Origin: Clostridia bacterium
GTDB lineage: Bacteria > Bacillota > Clostridia > Oscillospirales > Acutalibacteraceae
Length of the DNA: 62,594 nt
Assembly: GCA_017480115.1 (NCBI GenBank)
Contig: JAFVBH010000043.1
Coordinates: forward strand, 1 to 62,594
Direction: 5' to 3'
The translations under genes and the position numbers were made by a program. Numbering within the stretch: position 1 is the first letter of the stretch; the number at the start of each line of letters is the position of its first letter. This document shows positions 41,257 to 50,952 of this stretch, piece by piece. Under the pieces are notes generated by a model. That model was not told the DNA's origin and ran no database searches. It saw nothing but the letters and a program-made list of their open reading frames with translations.

Positions 41257-42255
41257 ATGCGAAAACATACCAACATTGCGTTGTTTGTTCCCCATGCGGG
41301 TTGCCCGCATCAATGCGCGTTCTGCGACCAGCGGGCGATCAGCGGCAAAATCGCGCCCCTGACGCCCGAAGATGTGCGCGCCGCCGCCGAAACCGCGCTG
41401 GCAAACGGCGGGCAGGGCGGCGAGATCGCCTTCTTCGGCGGCAGCTTTACGGCGATCGATCCGACGTATATGATCCGTCTGCTGGAGGCGGCGTACCCGT
41501 ATATCGAAAGCGGCGATTTTTCGGGGATCCGATGCTCCACCCGTCCCGACGCGGTCGATGAGGCGCGTTTGGAGATTTTGAAGCGGTACGGCGTGACCGC
41601 CATCGAGCTGGGGGCGCAAAGCGCGGACGATCGCGTGCTGCGCATGAACGGCAGAGGACATACCTTCGTCGATACTTTAAGAGCTGCGTCGCTGATCCGC
41701 GCGTACGGCGTGGAGCTGGGTTTGCAGATGATGACGGGGCTGTACGGCGATACCGGCAGGGAATCGGTCATTACGGCGGAGGCGTTTTGTGAAATGCGCC
41801 CGGATACCGTGCGTATCTATCCCACGGTCGTGCTGCGGCACACCGCGCTGGCGGCGTTGTACGCGCGCGGGGATTACGCGCCGCAGACCTTAGAGGATGC
41901 GGTCGCCCTATGCGCCGAGCTGCTGCTGATGTTCCATCGGGCGGGGATTCCCGTGATTCGGCTGGGGCTGCATGCCGGCGGCGACGTGCAGCGCAATTAC
42001 GTGGCGGGTCCTTATCACCCGGCGTTCCGGGAGCTTTGCGAGAGCCGCATTTACCGTTCTGTGATGGAAGCTGAACTTGCAAAACTGCCGCAGGGACGCT
42101 ATGCCGTATATGTCGCGCCCACGGAGATTTCCAAAGCCGTCGGGCAAAAACGGGCAAATTTGACCGCGCTGGCGGAACATGGATATATTTGTAAAATAAA
42201 AGCACGGGCTGAAACGCCGGTGTATACCTGCGACATTCACGAAATGTCAGATTGA
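41257..42255 (+). CDS. Elp3-like radical SAM protein of the smc operon
   Basis: The 332-residue protein has the radical SAM cluster motif CPHQCAFCDQR near residue 16, the GGEIAFFGGSFTAID motif and ELGAQSADDRVLRMNGRGHT, all typical of the Elp3-like branch. It lacks the C-terminal acetyltransferase domain of Elp3. Genes of this type stand directly before smc in many Clostridia. Their reaction is unknown; tRNA modification is often supposed. GAGGGGG precedes the ATG. Confidence 0.85.
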   Translation: MRKHTNIALFVPHAGCPHQCAFCDQRAISGKIAPLTPEDVRAAAETALANGGQGGEIAFFGGSFTAIDPTYMIRLLEAAYPYIESGDFSGIRCSTRPDAVDEARLEILKRYGVTAIELGAQSADDRVLRMNGRGHTFVDTLRAASLIRAYGVELGLQMMTGLYGDTGRESVITAEAFCEMRPDTVRIYPTVVLRHTALAALYARGDYAPQTLEDAVALCAELLLMFHRAGIPVIRLGLHAGGDVQRNYVAGPYHPAFRELCESRIYRSVMEAELAKLPQGRYAVYVAPTEISKAVGQKRANLTALAEHGYICKIKARAETPVYTCDIHEMSD

Positions 42256-42289
42256 ACGGCGCAATGGGCCGGAAAAGGAATTGATACGT

Positions 42290-45200
42290 TTGTTTTTAAA
42301 AGCATTGGAAATGCAGGGATTTAAATCCTTCCCCGATAAAACCGTTTTGCAGTTCGACAAGGGCATGACCGCCGTCGTCGGACCCAACGGCTCGGGCAAA
42401 AGCAATATCTCCGACGCGGTGAACTGGGTGCTGGGCGAGCAGTCCGCAAAATCCCTCAGAAGCTCAAAAATGGAGGACGTGATCTTCAGCGGCACGCAGG
42501 CGCGCCGCCCCATGGGCTACGCCGAGGTCACGTTAAAGCTGGATAACGGCGACCGCGGACTGAACTACGACGCCGACGAGGTGTCGGTCACCCGCCGTTA
42601 TTACAGAAGCGGCGAGAGCGAATATAAGATCAACGGCAAAGCCGCCCGTCTGCGAGATATTCACGAGCTGTTTATGGATACCGGCCTGGGACGCGACGGC
42701 TATTCCATGGTCGGTCAGGGCAGGGTGGAATCCATCGTTTCCGCCCGTTCGCAGGATCGGCGCGAGATTTTTGAGGAGGCGGCGGGCATTTCCCATTACC
42801 GTTACCGCAGAAACGACGCCACCCGGCGGCTGGATCAGGCGGAAGAAAACCTCGTTCGTCTGCGGGATATCGCGGGGGAGCTGGAAAGTCGGATCGAGCC
42901 GCTGCGTAAGCAGAGTGAGAAAGCGCAGAAATATCTAGTGCTGGCGCAGCAGCGCAAGGATTTGGAGATCGGGCTGTGGCTGCATACGCTGGAGCGTTCC
43001 GGCGAGCTGCTGCGCCGACAGGCGGAAAAAATCGATATTACGGAAAATCAATACAATACGGCGGTGCGGGAATTGGACACGATCTTTGCGGATTCCAATA
43101 CCGCCGCTGAGAGTGTGCGCACGCTTACCGCCGACGTGGAGGACGCGCGCGCCGCGGCTGCCCGTTTGGAGCAGTCCGCCCGTGACGCGGAGGCGGGCGC
43201 GGATTTAATACAAAATAAAATAGAGCATAATCTTGCGGTCATCGACCGTATTAAAAATGATATAGCGCAGGAGACCGGCACGGATCAGAGCATCGCCGAC
43301 CGCATTCGGCAGGCGCAGGCGGAGGCTGCCGCGCTGGAACAGGAGCTGCAGGCGGCGGGGGAATCCCTTGCCGCGCTGGAGGCGGAAATCGCCGACCGGG
43401 AACAGCAGGAACAGGCGCAGCTTTTGCAGCTGGCGGAAAAAAACAATAAGTTAACGCGCCTGAACGAGGATATTTCCCGCCATCGGATCGCCGAATCCTC
43501 GGCGCAGTCCGCGGTGCAGGAGATCAAGTCCCGCGCCGAGACCCTGCAAAAAGAAAAGCAGGAGCGGCAGGCGCAGGAGCAGACCGCCGCCGCGCAGGCG
43601 CAGAAGCACCGGGAGACGATCGATCGGCAAAAGGAGCAGGCGACCGCGCTGGAAAACGCGCTGAGCGGCTACGCGCTGCGGACGGAGCTGCGGGGCAGGA
43701 AGCTCGCCGAGGCGAGAAGGACCATGGAGGAGACCGGCGCCGTCCTGTCCTCCACGGTTTCCAAAAAGCATATGCTGCAGGAGACCGAACGCAATATGGA
43801 GGGCTATCAGGGCAGCGTCCGCGCCGTCATGAAGGGCGCAGCGGCAGGCGCGTTACAGGGCGTGAAAGGCCCTGTCAGCCGCCTTATACAAGTGCCGCAG
43901 CAGTACGCCGCCGCCATCGAGACCGCGCTGGGCGCGGCGGTGCAGAATATCGTGACCGAAACGGATAACGACGCGAAAAAGGCGGTTTACTATCTGAAAA
44001 ACGCCAACGCCGGCAGAGCCACCTTTTTGCCCATGTCCGCTGTCAAGGCGCGTACGCTCAACGAAAACGGGTTGGAGGACTGCGCCGGATTTATCGATCT
44101 TGCGTCCTCGCTGATCACCTATGACAGCGCGTACGACGGCATTATGAAAAATCTGCTGGGCAGAACCGTCATTGCCGAAACGCTGGATGATGCGGTGGTG
44201 ATCGCGCGGAAATACAATCACCGGTTCAAGATCGTCTCGCTGGACGGGCAGGTCATCAACGCAGGCGGTTCCATCACCGGCGGCTCCGGGATCCGCAGCT
44301 CCGGCTTTATCACCCGGCAGGGCGAGATCCAGCGGCTGGAGGAAAAGGAAGCCGCATTGCGGGAGACGTATGAAAAACAGAAAGCGCAGGTCGCCTCCCT
44401 GACCGCCGAGACGGAAAAAGCGTCCGCCGAGCAGGAGGGTACCCGCGCCGAGATCTTTAAATTAAAAGAACGCATTGCCGCCGAGGACGGCGAAATGCGG
44501 GTTGCGCTGTCGGCTGCGGATGCGGCGGAACAAGCGGTGGCGTCCATCGACGCCGAGCTTGCCGCATCTGAACGCAGACTTACGCAGATCAGCGGTAATT
44601 CCGACGCGTTCGGGCAGCTGATCCGGGCGTTAACGGAGGAGGTCGCCGCGCTGACGGCGGAGGCTGCGGCGCTGCGGGAAAAAGCCGACGCTGCGGCAAA
44701 CGAGCGCCGCGCGCTGTCGGAAAACGCCGCGTCCCTGCAGGTGAAGAACGCGGAACGCGCCGCCCGCCGGAACGCAAGTCTGGCGTCCGCAGAGGAATTG
44801 GAGCGCCGCAAGAGCGGGCATACGGATAAGATCGAGGCGCTGAAGGCGGAATCCGAGACGTTGAAAGCGGAAAACGAAACCCTCGCCGCCGATGCGCAGA
44901 CGCAAAGGAAAACCGCCGAGGACTATCGGGCGCAGCGCAAGACCGTGGACGCGTCCATTGACGATATGATCCGCAAACGCGAGGAATTTGAAACCGCTGT
45001 TTCTTCCCTGCGAGTCAAGGAGCGCGAAAAGAGCGATGAAAAGGAGCGGCTCGCCGCGGAGCTTGTCCGTTTGCAGGAGAAACGGGAGTCCCTCGAGCAT
45101 GAGCGGGACAATACGGAAAAAAAACTTTTTGAAGAGTACAATCTGACCCGGCGGGAGGCCGCCGCGCTGGGCATCGAGATCGAAAATGTCGCCGAAGCGG

Positions 45201-45859
45201 GCAAGGAGCTGTCCGCGCTGAAAGCCAAGATCAAGGCGCTGGGCAGCGTCAACGTGGGCGCGGTGGACGAATATAAGGAAGTGTCCGAACGGTATACGTT
45301 CCTGCACGGGCAGCTGGAGGATGCGGAAAAATCCAAGGCTGAGCTGCTGCGACTGATCGGAGAACTGACCGATGAAATGGCAAAACGGTTCTCGGAGAAA
45401 TTTGCCGAGATCAATCAAAAATTCGGCGAAACCTTCGTGCAGCTGTTCGGCGGCGGCAAGGCGGAGCTGGTGCTGGAGGACGAAAGCAACGCGCTGGAAT
45501 GCGGCATTGAAATCAAAGCCCAACCCCCCGGCAAGAACGTGCGCAGTATCAGTTTGCTGTCCGGCGGCGAAAAGGGACTTTGCGCCATCGCGCTGATCTT
45601 CGCGATCTTGAAAGTCAATCCCTCGCCGTTCTGTATCTTTGACGAGGTGGAGGCGGCGCTGGACGACGTGAACGTCGTGAAGTTCGCCGAATACGTAAAT
45701 TCCATGACCGACCGCACGCAGTTTATTCTGATTACCCACCGCCGCGGCTCCATGGAGGCGTCGGACGTTATGTACGGCGTGACCATGCAGGAGCACGGCG
45801 TATCCAAGCTTTTGGAGATGCGCACAAGCGAAACGGCGAAAATGATCGGGATCGAATAA
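42290..45859 (+). CDS. smc: Chromosome segregation ATPase SMC
   Basis: SMC forms the condensin complex with ScpAB that compacts and segregates the chromosome. The 1189-residue protein has an N-terminal ATPase half (FLKALEMQGFKSFPDKT, Walker A VGPNGSGKSN), a long coiled coil, a hinge around 500-660 with GGSITGGSG, a second coiled coil, and the C-terminal half with LLSGGEKGLCAIAL and Walker B CIFDEVEAALDD. TTG 42290 fits both the family start and the AAAAGGAA site; the frame is open from 42281. It is followed by ftsY as in most Firmicutes. Confidence 0.96.
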   Translation: MFLKALEMQGFKSFPDKTVLQFDKGMTAVVGPNGSGKSNISDAVNWVLGEQSAKSLRSSKMEDVIFSGTQARRPMGYAEVTLKLDNGDRGLNYDADEVSVTRRYYRSGESEYKINGKAARLRDIHELFMDTGLGRDGYSMVGQGRVESIVSARSQDRREIFEEAAGISHYRYRRNDATRRLDQAEENLVRLRDIAGELESRIEPLRKQSEKAQKYLVLAQQRKDLEIGLWLHTLERSGELLRRQAEKIDITENQYNTAVRELDTIFADSNTAAESVRTLTADVEDARAAAARLEQSARDAEAGADLIQNKIEHNLAVIDRIKNDIAQETGTDQSIADRIRQAQAEAAALEQELQAAGESLAALEAEIADREQQEQAQLLQLAEKNNKLTRLNEDISRHRIAESSAQSAVQEIKSRAETLQKEKQERQAQEQTAAAQAQKHRETIDRQKEQATALENALSGYALRTELRGRKLAEARRTMEETGAVLSSTVSKKHMLQETERNMEGYQGSVRAVMKGAAAGALQGVKGPVSRLIQVPQQYAAAIETALGAAVQNIVTETDNDAKKAVYYLKNANAGRATFLPMSAVKARTLNENGLEDCAGFIDLASSLITYDSAYDGIMKNLLGRTVIAETLDDAVVIARKYNHRFKIVSLDGQVINAGGSITGGSGIRSSGFITRQGEIQRLEEKEAALRETYEKQKAQVASLTAETEKASAEQEGTRAEIFKLKERIAAEDGEMRVALSAADAAEQAVASIDAELAASERRLTQISGNSDAFGQLIRALTEEVAALTAEAAALREKADAAANERRALSENAASLQVKNAERAARRNASLASAEELERRKSGHTDKIEALKAESETLKAENETLAADAQTQRKTAEDYRAQRKTVDASIDDMIRKREEFETAVSSLRVKEREKSDEKERLAAELVRLQEKRESLEHERDNTEKKLFEEYNLTRREAAALGIEIENVAEAGKELSALKAKIKALGSVNVGAVDEYKEVSERYTFLHGQLEDAEKSKAELLRLIGELTDEMAKRFSEKFAEINQKFGETFVQLFGGGKAELVLEDESNALECGIEIKAQPPGKNVRSISLLSGGEKGLCAIALIFAILKVNPSPFCIFDEVEAALDDVNVVKFAEYVNSMTDRTQFILITHRRGSMEASDVMYGVTMQEHGVSKLLEMRTSETAKMIGIE

Positions 45860-45879
45860 AGGGAAAAGGGAAGAGGTAA

Positions 45880-45970
45880 AAGGGAAAAAGGAAGGAACGC
45901 CAGCGGCGTTATAATAAGGCGTAATGCGCAGTGCGCAATGCGTAACGGAGGAAATCCGCTGCGCGGATTT
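45880..45970. repeat. Hairpin-rich spacer between smc and ftsY
   Basis: The spacer carries an A/G-rich run, GCGTAATGCGCAGTGCGCAA-type sequence that folds back on itself, and AAATCCGC-TGC-GCGGATTT at 45952-45970. They resemble modules of the other intergenic repeat blocks. TTGACA at 45974 and TATAAT-like sequence near 46004 do not make a well-spaced promoter. Confidence 0.4.
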
Positions 45971-46032
45971 GTTTGACAGACGCAAGGCGAGTTTAATATA
46001 TTTGATATAATTACAGAAAGGATTTGACCGCC

Positions 46033-47433
46033 ATGGGCATTTTCTCAAAATTCAGCTTCGGGCTGAAAAAGACACGGGATAAAATGAACAACGCGTTGGA
46101 CGATATGTTCGACTCGTACGATAACTTTGAGGACGGCTTGTTTACCGAGCTGGAGGAGATCCTCGTCATGGGCGACGTGGGCATGAAAACCGCCGTGGAT
46201 ATTACGGAGGAGCTGAAAGCCCGCGTGGCAAAGCAGAAGATCAAAAGCCCCTCCGAGGCAAAGAGCGAGCTGATGGATATCGTCGCCGAAATGCTCGACG
46301 GCGGCGAGGACATGGGACTGCTGACCATTCCGTCCATTATTCTGATGATCGGCGTGAACGGCGTGGGCAAGACCACCACCATCGGTAAAATGGCGGCGAT
46401 GTACAAGTCGCAGGGCAAAAAGGTCATTCTCGGCGCGGCGGATACCTTCCGCGCGGCTGCCATCGAGCAGTTGGAGGAATGGGCGGACCGCGCCGATGTG
46501 GAGATCGTCAAGCATAAGGAGGGCGCGGACCCTGCGGCGGTGATTTTCGATACCATCGCGGCGGGCAAGGCGCGCGAGGCGGATATTATCATCTGCGACA
46601 CGGCGGGCAGACTGCACAATAAGAAGAATCTGATGGAGGAGCTTGCCAAAATCTACCGCGTCATTGATCGTGAGCTGCCGTATTCCGACCGTGAAATCCT
46701 GCTGGTACTGGACGCGACCACCGGGCAAAACGCCGTCAATCAGGCGCGGGAGTTCAAGGAGGTCGCCGACATTACGGGCATCGTGCTGACCAAGCTGGAC
46801 GGCACCGCCCGCGGCGGCGTGGTGCTTGCCATTAAAAACGAGCTGAAGATCCCCGTCAAGTTCGTCGGCGTGGGAGAAAAGCTCGACGACCTGCAGCCCT
46901 TTAATCCCCGCGCCTTTGCAAACGGCTTGTTTGCGGAAATTACGGATAAACATGAAGAGGAGATTGAAAAGAATGAACAGGCTATCTTCAGCGAGAATCA
47001 TTTTGACCTTGATGGGAACAGCGAGGACGCTGTGGCGCAACAGGAACTTACCGACGTCCTTCAGGATTATGCGGAAGCGCTCCTACAGAACGAACCCGCT
47101 GAAAACGAAGATCGGCCCGATCAAGCTGAGCCCGCAGGCGCAGATCATGTTCGAGCTGCTGAATATCGCGAGGAAACGCCCGAAAGCGTGACCGCTGCGG
47201 AGGAACCCGCCGCCGAAGCGCCTGCCGCAGAGGAACCCGCAGCCGCTGTACCGGCGGAAACGGCGGACGAACCGCCTGCAGCGGAAACGACCGTTCCCGC
47301 GCCGTCGTCGCACGACCCCGCTGCCGTCCCGGAGACGGAAACGGAACCGCAAGCGCCGCAGGAGGAAAATGCGCCTGAGACGGGCAGGAAAAAGAGGAGA
47401 GGTTTCTTTGGACTTTTTAATCGCAACGCATAA
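46033..47433 (+). CDS. ftsY: Signal recognition particle receptor FtsY with acidic C-terminal tail
   Basis: FtsY docks SRP-ribosome complexes at the membrane. Residues 1-302 form a complete NG domain: MGIFSKFSFGLKKTRDK start, GVNGVGKTTT (about 107), DTFRAAAIEQL, DTAGRLHNKKNLM, TKLDGTARGG and the closing LQPFNPRAFANGLF. Unusually a 164-residue Glu/Ala/Pro-rich tail follows, ending in a basic/aromatic peptide GRKKRRGFFGLFNRNA. In E. coli the acidic A domain is N-terminal; here it appears at the C-terminus. ATG 46033 has GAAAGGA ten bases upstream. The 3' end overlaps rdgB. Confidence 0.93.
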   Translation: MGIFSKFSFGLKKTRDKMNNALDDMFDSYDNFEDGLFTELEEILVMGDVGMKTAVDITEELKARVAKQKIKSPSEAKSELMDIVAEMLDGGEDMGLLTIPSIILMIGVNGVGKTTTIGKMAAMYKSQGKKVILGAADTFRAAAIEQLEEWADRADVEIVKHKEGADPAAVIFDTIAAGKAREADIIICDTAGRLHNKKNLMEELAKIYRVIDRELPYSDREILLVLDATTGQNAVNQAREFKEVADITGIVLTKLDGTARGGVVLAIKNELKIPVKFVGVGEKLDDLQPFNPRAFANGLFAEITDKHEEEIEKNEQAIFSENHFDLDGNSEDAVAQQELTDVLQDYAEALLQNEPAENEDRPDQAEPAGADHVRAAEYREETPESVTAAEEPAAEAPAAEEPAAAVPAETADEPPAAETTVPAPSSHDPAAVPETETEPQAPQEENAPETGRKKRRGFFGLFNRNA

Positions 47434-48001
47434 TAAGGGCAAGCGGGACGAGGTCGAACGTATTTTGCAGCCGCTGGGCGTGCGCGTGCTGATCGCCGAG
47501 GAGGCGGGGATCGACCTGCGGGAGCCGGAGGAAAACGGCGCGACCTTTGAGGAAAACGCCATGATCAAGGCGTTGAGCGGCCTTGCCGACAGCGGTATGC
47601 CCTGTATCGCCGACGATTCCGGGCTGGTTGTGGACGCGCTGGACGGCAGACCCGGCATCTATACTGCCCGTTACGGCGGCGAGGCGATGTCCTATCCCGA
47701 TAAAATCCAAAAGCTGTTGGCGGAGCTGGACGGCGTACCCGATGCAAGGCGTACCGCGCGGTTTGTCAGCGCGGTTGCCTGCGCGTTCCCCGACGGCAGA
47801 CAGTTTACCGTGCGGGGCGCGTGCGAGGGCGTGATCGGTCACGTCCCGTACGGCGCAGGCGGCTTCGGCTTCGATCCCATCTTCTATTACAACGGCAAGA
47901 GCTTTGCCGCCATGGCGCCGTCGGAAAAGGACGCTGTCAGCCACCGAGGCAATTCCCTGCGGCTGCTGAATGAAAAATTAAAGGACTATCTTGATAAATA
48001 A
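47408..48001 (+). CDS. rdgB: RdgB/HAM1-type dITP/XTP pyrophosphatase
   Basis: This enzyme removes inosine and xanthosine triphosphates from the nucleotide pool. The 197-residue protein begins LDFLIATHNKGKRDEV and has TFEENAMIKA, the signature IADDSGLVVDALDGRPGIYTARYGG (shown in part), GFGFDPIFYY and SHRGNSLR. TTG 47408 is chosen because AGGAGAGG lies about eight bases upstream; it starts 26 bases before the ftsY stop, a clear coupling. The frame is open further upstream but only within ftsY. Confidence 0.93.
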   Translation: MDFLIATHNKGKRDEVERILQPLGVRVLIAEEAGIDLREPEENGATFEENAMIKALSGLADSGMPCIADDSGLVVDALDGRPGIYTARYGGEAMSYPDKIQKLLAELDGVPDARRTARFVSAVACAFPDGRQFTVRGACEGVIGHVPYGAGGFGFDPIFYYNGKSFAAMAPSEKDAVSHRGNSLRLLNEKLKDYLDK

Positions 48002-48010
48002 GGTGAAGCT

Positions 48011-48379
48011 ATGACAGGAAAAGAGAGAGCGGAAAAGCGCGCGGAGGCAAACGGACTGGAGCCGCTGTTCCAGATCGGCAAAGAGGGCGTGACCGACGCG
48101 GTCATTCGGCAGCTGGAGGACGCGTTCAATACCCGTGAGCTGCTGAAAATCAAGGTGCATTTGGAGACCAGCCCCAACACCACCCGTGAAGCGGCGGCGC
48201 TTTTATCGCAGGCGACCGGCTGCGACGTGATCCAGGTCATCGGCGGCGTGATCGTGCTGTACCGTTATAATAAGAAGCTGCACGAGCCGAAGAAGAAGCC
48301 GGTTCCCGCAGTGAAAAAGTACAGCGTCCCGGCGCGGGAGCAGACAAAAAGACAGCGGTACGGGCAACGGAGAAAATAA
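48011..48379 (+). CDS. yhbY: YhbY-type CRM-domain RNA-binding protein
   Basis: The 122-residue protein has a CRM domain: EANGLEPLFQIGKEGVTDAV, ELLKIKVHLE and DVIQVIGGVIVLYRY, followed by a basic Lys/Arg-rich tail ending RQRYGQRRK. YhbY associates with pre-50S ribosomal particles. The domain normally has GKxG in the loop, here GKEG. Context after rdgB in a ribosome/nucleotide housekeeping cluster is usual for Firmicutes. Confidence 0.9.
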   Translation: MTGKERAEKRAEANGLEPLFQIGKEGVTDAVIRQLEDAFNTRELLKIKVHLETSPNTTREAAALLSQATGCDVIQVIGGVIVLYRYNKKLHEPKKKPVPAVKKYSVPAREQTKRQRYGQRRK

Positions 48380-48399
48380 AATCTACCGGAAGAATGATT

Positions 48400-49113
48400 A
48401 TGAACACAGAAGAAAAACCATATCTGGAATGTGAAAAACGCTGGGTGTATTACGCGCTGATGACCGTCGGCGGTTGGTTCGGCGGCTTTACCGTCTCCCT
48501 GCGCGGCGGCGTGTTCTGCAACGCGCAAACGGCGAACGTCGTGATGATGGCGGTGTCGCTGGGCAACGGCGAGTGGAAACGCGCGGTCTATTATCTGATC
48601 CCCATGAGCGCCTATTTTCTGGGCGCGGCGCTGTCCGAATATCTGAGCAAGCGCGTCAAAAAGCTGCATCTGCTGCGGTGGGACACCCTGCTGATCGGCT
48701 TTGAGATTCTCGTTGTGTTTCTGCTGGGGCTGCTGCCCGAGAGCGCGCCGGTGCAGATCACGCAGGTCGCGCTGAACTTCATCTGCTCCATGCAGTATAA
48801 TACGTTCCGGCAGGCGGAGGGCATCCCCATGGCGACCACCTTTTGCACCAATCATATCCGCTTGGCGGGGGTGGACACGGTCAAGCTGTTGCGGCATAAG
48901 GATCGCGACGCGGGCAGGCGGCTGATCGCCCACGGGATCATGCTGTTCTTCTTCGTGCTGGGCTGTACCGGCGGCGCCGTCGCCGCAAGGTTCCTGCTGG
49001 GAAAAAGCATTTGGCTGGCGGGGCTGATCCTGCTTGCCGTGTTCGCGCGGCTGGTGTGGGCGGATCTGACCTATGAGCATAACCAGCTGTATCGCGTCCC
49101 CCACGGGCATTAA
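48400..49113 (+). CDS. YoaK-family (DUF1275) membrane protein
   Basis: The 237-residue protein has about six membrane segments and the DUF1275 features GGWFGGFTVSLRGGVFCNAQTAN near the N-terminus and LNFICSMQYNTFRQ in the middle. The family has no established function. ATG 48400 has GGAAGA seven bases upstream; ATG 48394 is an alternative. It stands between yhbY and proS without clear operon signals except close spacing to yhbY. Confidence 0.82.
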   Translation: MNTEEKPYLECEKRWVYYALMTVGGWFGGFTVSLRGGVFCNAQTANVVMMAVSLGNGEWKRAVYYLIPMSAYFLGAALSEYLSKRVKKLHLLRWDTLLIGFEILVVFLLGLLPESAPVQITQVALNFICSMQYNTFRQAEGIPMATTFCTNHIRLAGVDTVKLLRHKDRDAGRRLIAHGIMLFFFVLGCTGGAVAARFLLGKSIWLAGLILLAVFARLVWADLTYEHNQLYRVPHGH

Positions 49114-49133
49114 CGCATTGCGTAAATTTGCTA

Positions 49134-49162
49134 TTGTATAAATCGGTAAATTATGTTAGAAT
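49134..49162 (+). promoter_or_regulatory. proS promoter
   Basis: TTGTAT (49134-49139) and TAGAAT (49157-49162) at 17-base spacing, 37 bases ahead of the proS start. No T-box leader is visible, as the leader is too short. Confidence 0.6.
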
Positions 49163-49198
49163 GCATATTTGGAAATACTTACGTAAGAAGGTAATATC

Positions 49199-50944
49199 AT
49201 GAAGCTTATAAACCTTGTCGGCGAGCGTTTTAAGGAAAAACCCTCCGATTGCGTGGTGGACAGCCACGCGTTTATGGTGCGCGGCGGCTACATCAAGGCG
49301 GTCGCCAACGGCATTTATTCCTCCTATATGCCCCTGCGCCGCGTGACGAAGAAGATCGAGGCGATCCTTCGCGAGGAGATGGATCGGATCGACGGGCAGG
49401 AGGTTCAGTTCCCCGTCGTCATGCCCGCCTCGCTTTGGCAGGAATCCGGCAGATACGAGTCCATCGACAACTCCCTCTGCCGCTTTAAGGACAGAAACGG
49501 CGCGCCCATGGTGCTGGGTATGACCCACGAGGAGGCGGCGGTGCAGCTGGTGCGCGAGTACGGCGCGACCTACAACCGCTATCCGTTCATGATCTATCAG
49601 ATTCAGACCAAGTTCCGCGACGAAGCGCGTCCCCGCGCGGGTCTGATCCGCGTGCGCGAATTTACCATGAAGGACGCGTATTCGTTCCATACCTCGCAGG
49701 CGGATCTGGAGAAATATTACGCCGAGTGCTATAAAGCCTATCAGCGCATTTTTGCCCGCGCCGGCATCCCCGAGACGGTCGTCGTGCAGTCCGATTCCGG
49801 CATGATGGGCGGCAGCATTTCGCATGAATATATGCTGCTGACCCCCATCGGCGAGGATTCCATCGCGATCTGCGCCGACTGCGACTACCGCGCCAATATG
49901 GAGGCGGCGGAGAGTATCGTGGAGAACACCCGCGACGAGGTCTCCGCGCCGCTGGAAAAGGTCGCGACCCCCGATATGCACACCATCGAGGACGTCTGCA
50001 ATTTCCTCGGCGGCGACGCCGTCAAGAGCGTCAAGGCGGTCGTGTATCAAAAGAATATGGACGACAGCTACGTGATCGTCTTTATCCGCGGCGATCTGGA
50101 CGTCAACGAGACGAAGCTCACCAATTTCCTCGGCGAAAATATCCACCCCGCGGTCATCACCGAGGAGAGCGGGATCAAGGCGGGCTTTATCGGACCTGTG
50201 AACCTTGACGCGGCGGCGAAGCCCCTCGTGCTGTTCGATAATTCCATTAAAGACACCAATAATATGGTCGCCGGCGCGAATGAGGTCGACTTCCATTACA
50301 AAGGGCTTGACATGACCCGCGACTGTCCCAGCGCGGAATATCACGATTTCGCAAAGATCGTGGACGGCGGCGTCTGCCCCCATTGCGGCAAGCGCAGCAT
50401 CACCGTCTCCCGTGGCATCGAGGTCGGCAATATCTTCCAGCTCGGCACGAAGTACACCAAGACCATGGGCATGACCTTCACCGACGAGAACGGCGAGAGC
50501 CATTACCCGATTATGGGCTGCTACGGCATCGGCGTGGGCAGACTGGCGGCGTCCGTCTGCGAGGCGCACCATGACGATTACGGTCCCATCTGGCCTGTTA
50601 CCATCGCCCCCTGGCAGGCGCACCTGTGCTGCATGAAGTCCACCGACGCGGACACCCACGCCGTCGCCGATAAGCTCTATGACGATCTGAAACGGGCGGG
50701 CGTAGAGGTTATTTACGATGACCGCAAGGTCAGCGCGGGCGTGATGTTCTCCGACGCGGACCTGTTGGGCGTGCCCGTGCGCGTGATCGTCTCGCCGAGA
50801 AATCTGAAAGAAAACGTCTGCGAGGTCGTGACGCGCGATAAGTCCGTCAGCAAAAAAGTCCCCGTCGAAGGGACTGTTTCCGCAGTCAAAGAGCTGATCG
50901 CGGAACTGACGAAGGTCTATGAGGACGCAGCGGATCGGTTTTGA
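49199..50944 (+). CDS. proS: Prolyl-tRNA synthetase (bacterial type)
   Basis: The enzyme charges tRNA-Pro. The 581-residue product has class II motifs (KKIEAILREEMDRIDGQEV; TKFRDEARPRAGLIRVREF, motif 2; GCYGIGVGRL, motif 3). An editing insertion domain lies between motifs 2 and 3 (about 225-400, EDVCNFLGGDAVKSVKAVVY), and an anticodon-binding domain at the end. This long form with the editing insertion is the bacterial type. AAGAAGGTAAT lies before the ATG. Confidence 0.97.
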   Translation: MKLINLVGERFKEKPSDCVVDSHAFMVRGGYIKAVANGIYSSYMPLRRVTKKIEAILREEMDRIDGQEVQFPVVMPASLWQESGRYESIDNSLCRFKDRNGAPMVLGMTHEEAAVQLVREYGATYNRYPFMIYQIQTKFRDEARPRAGLIRVREFTMKDAYSFHTSQADLEKYYAECYKAYQRIFARAGIPETVVVQSDSGMMGGSISHEYMLLTPIGEDSIAICADCDYRANMEAAESIVENTRDEVSAPLEKVATPDMHTIEDVCNFLGGDAVKSVKAVVYQKNMDDSYVIVFIRGDLDVNETKLTNFLGENIHPAVITEESGIKAGFIGPVNLDAAAKPLVLFDNSIKDTNNMVAGANEVDFHYKGLDMTRDCPSAEYHDFAKIVDGGVCPHCGKRSITVSRGIEVGNIFQLGTKYTKTMGMTFTDENGESHYPIMGCYGIGVGRLAASVCEAHHDDYGPIWPVTIAPWQAHLCCMKSTDADTHAVADKLYDDLKRAGVEVIYDDRKVSAGVMFSDADLLGVPVRVIVSPRNLKENVCEVVTRDKSVSKKVPVEGTVSAVKELIAELTKVYEDAADRF

Positions 50945-50952
50945 TAAGAAGA

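Noticed and set aside
49114..49198. T-box riboswitch ahead of proS, and likewise ahead of leuS (56783-56830)
   Set aside because: The leaders are under 90 bases and contain no T-box sequence or specifier stem.
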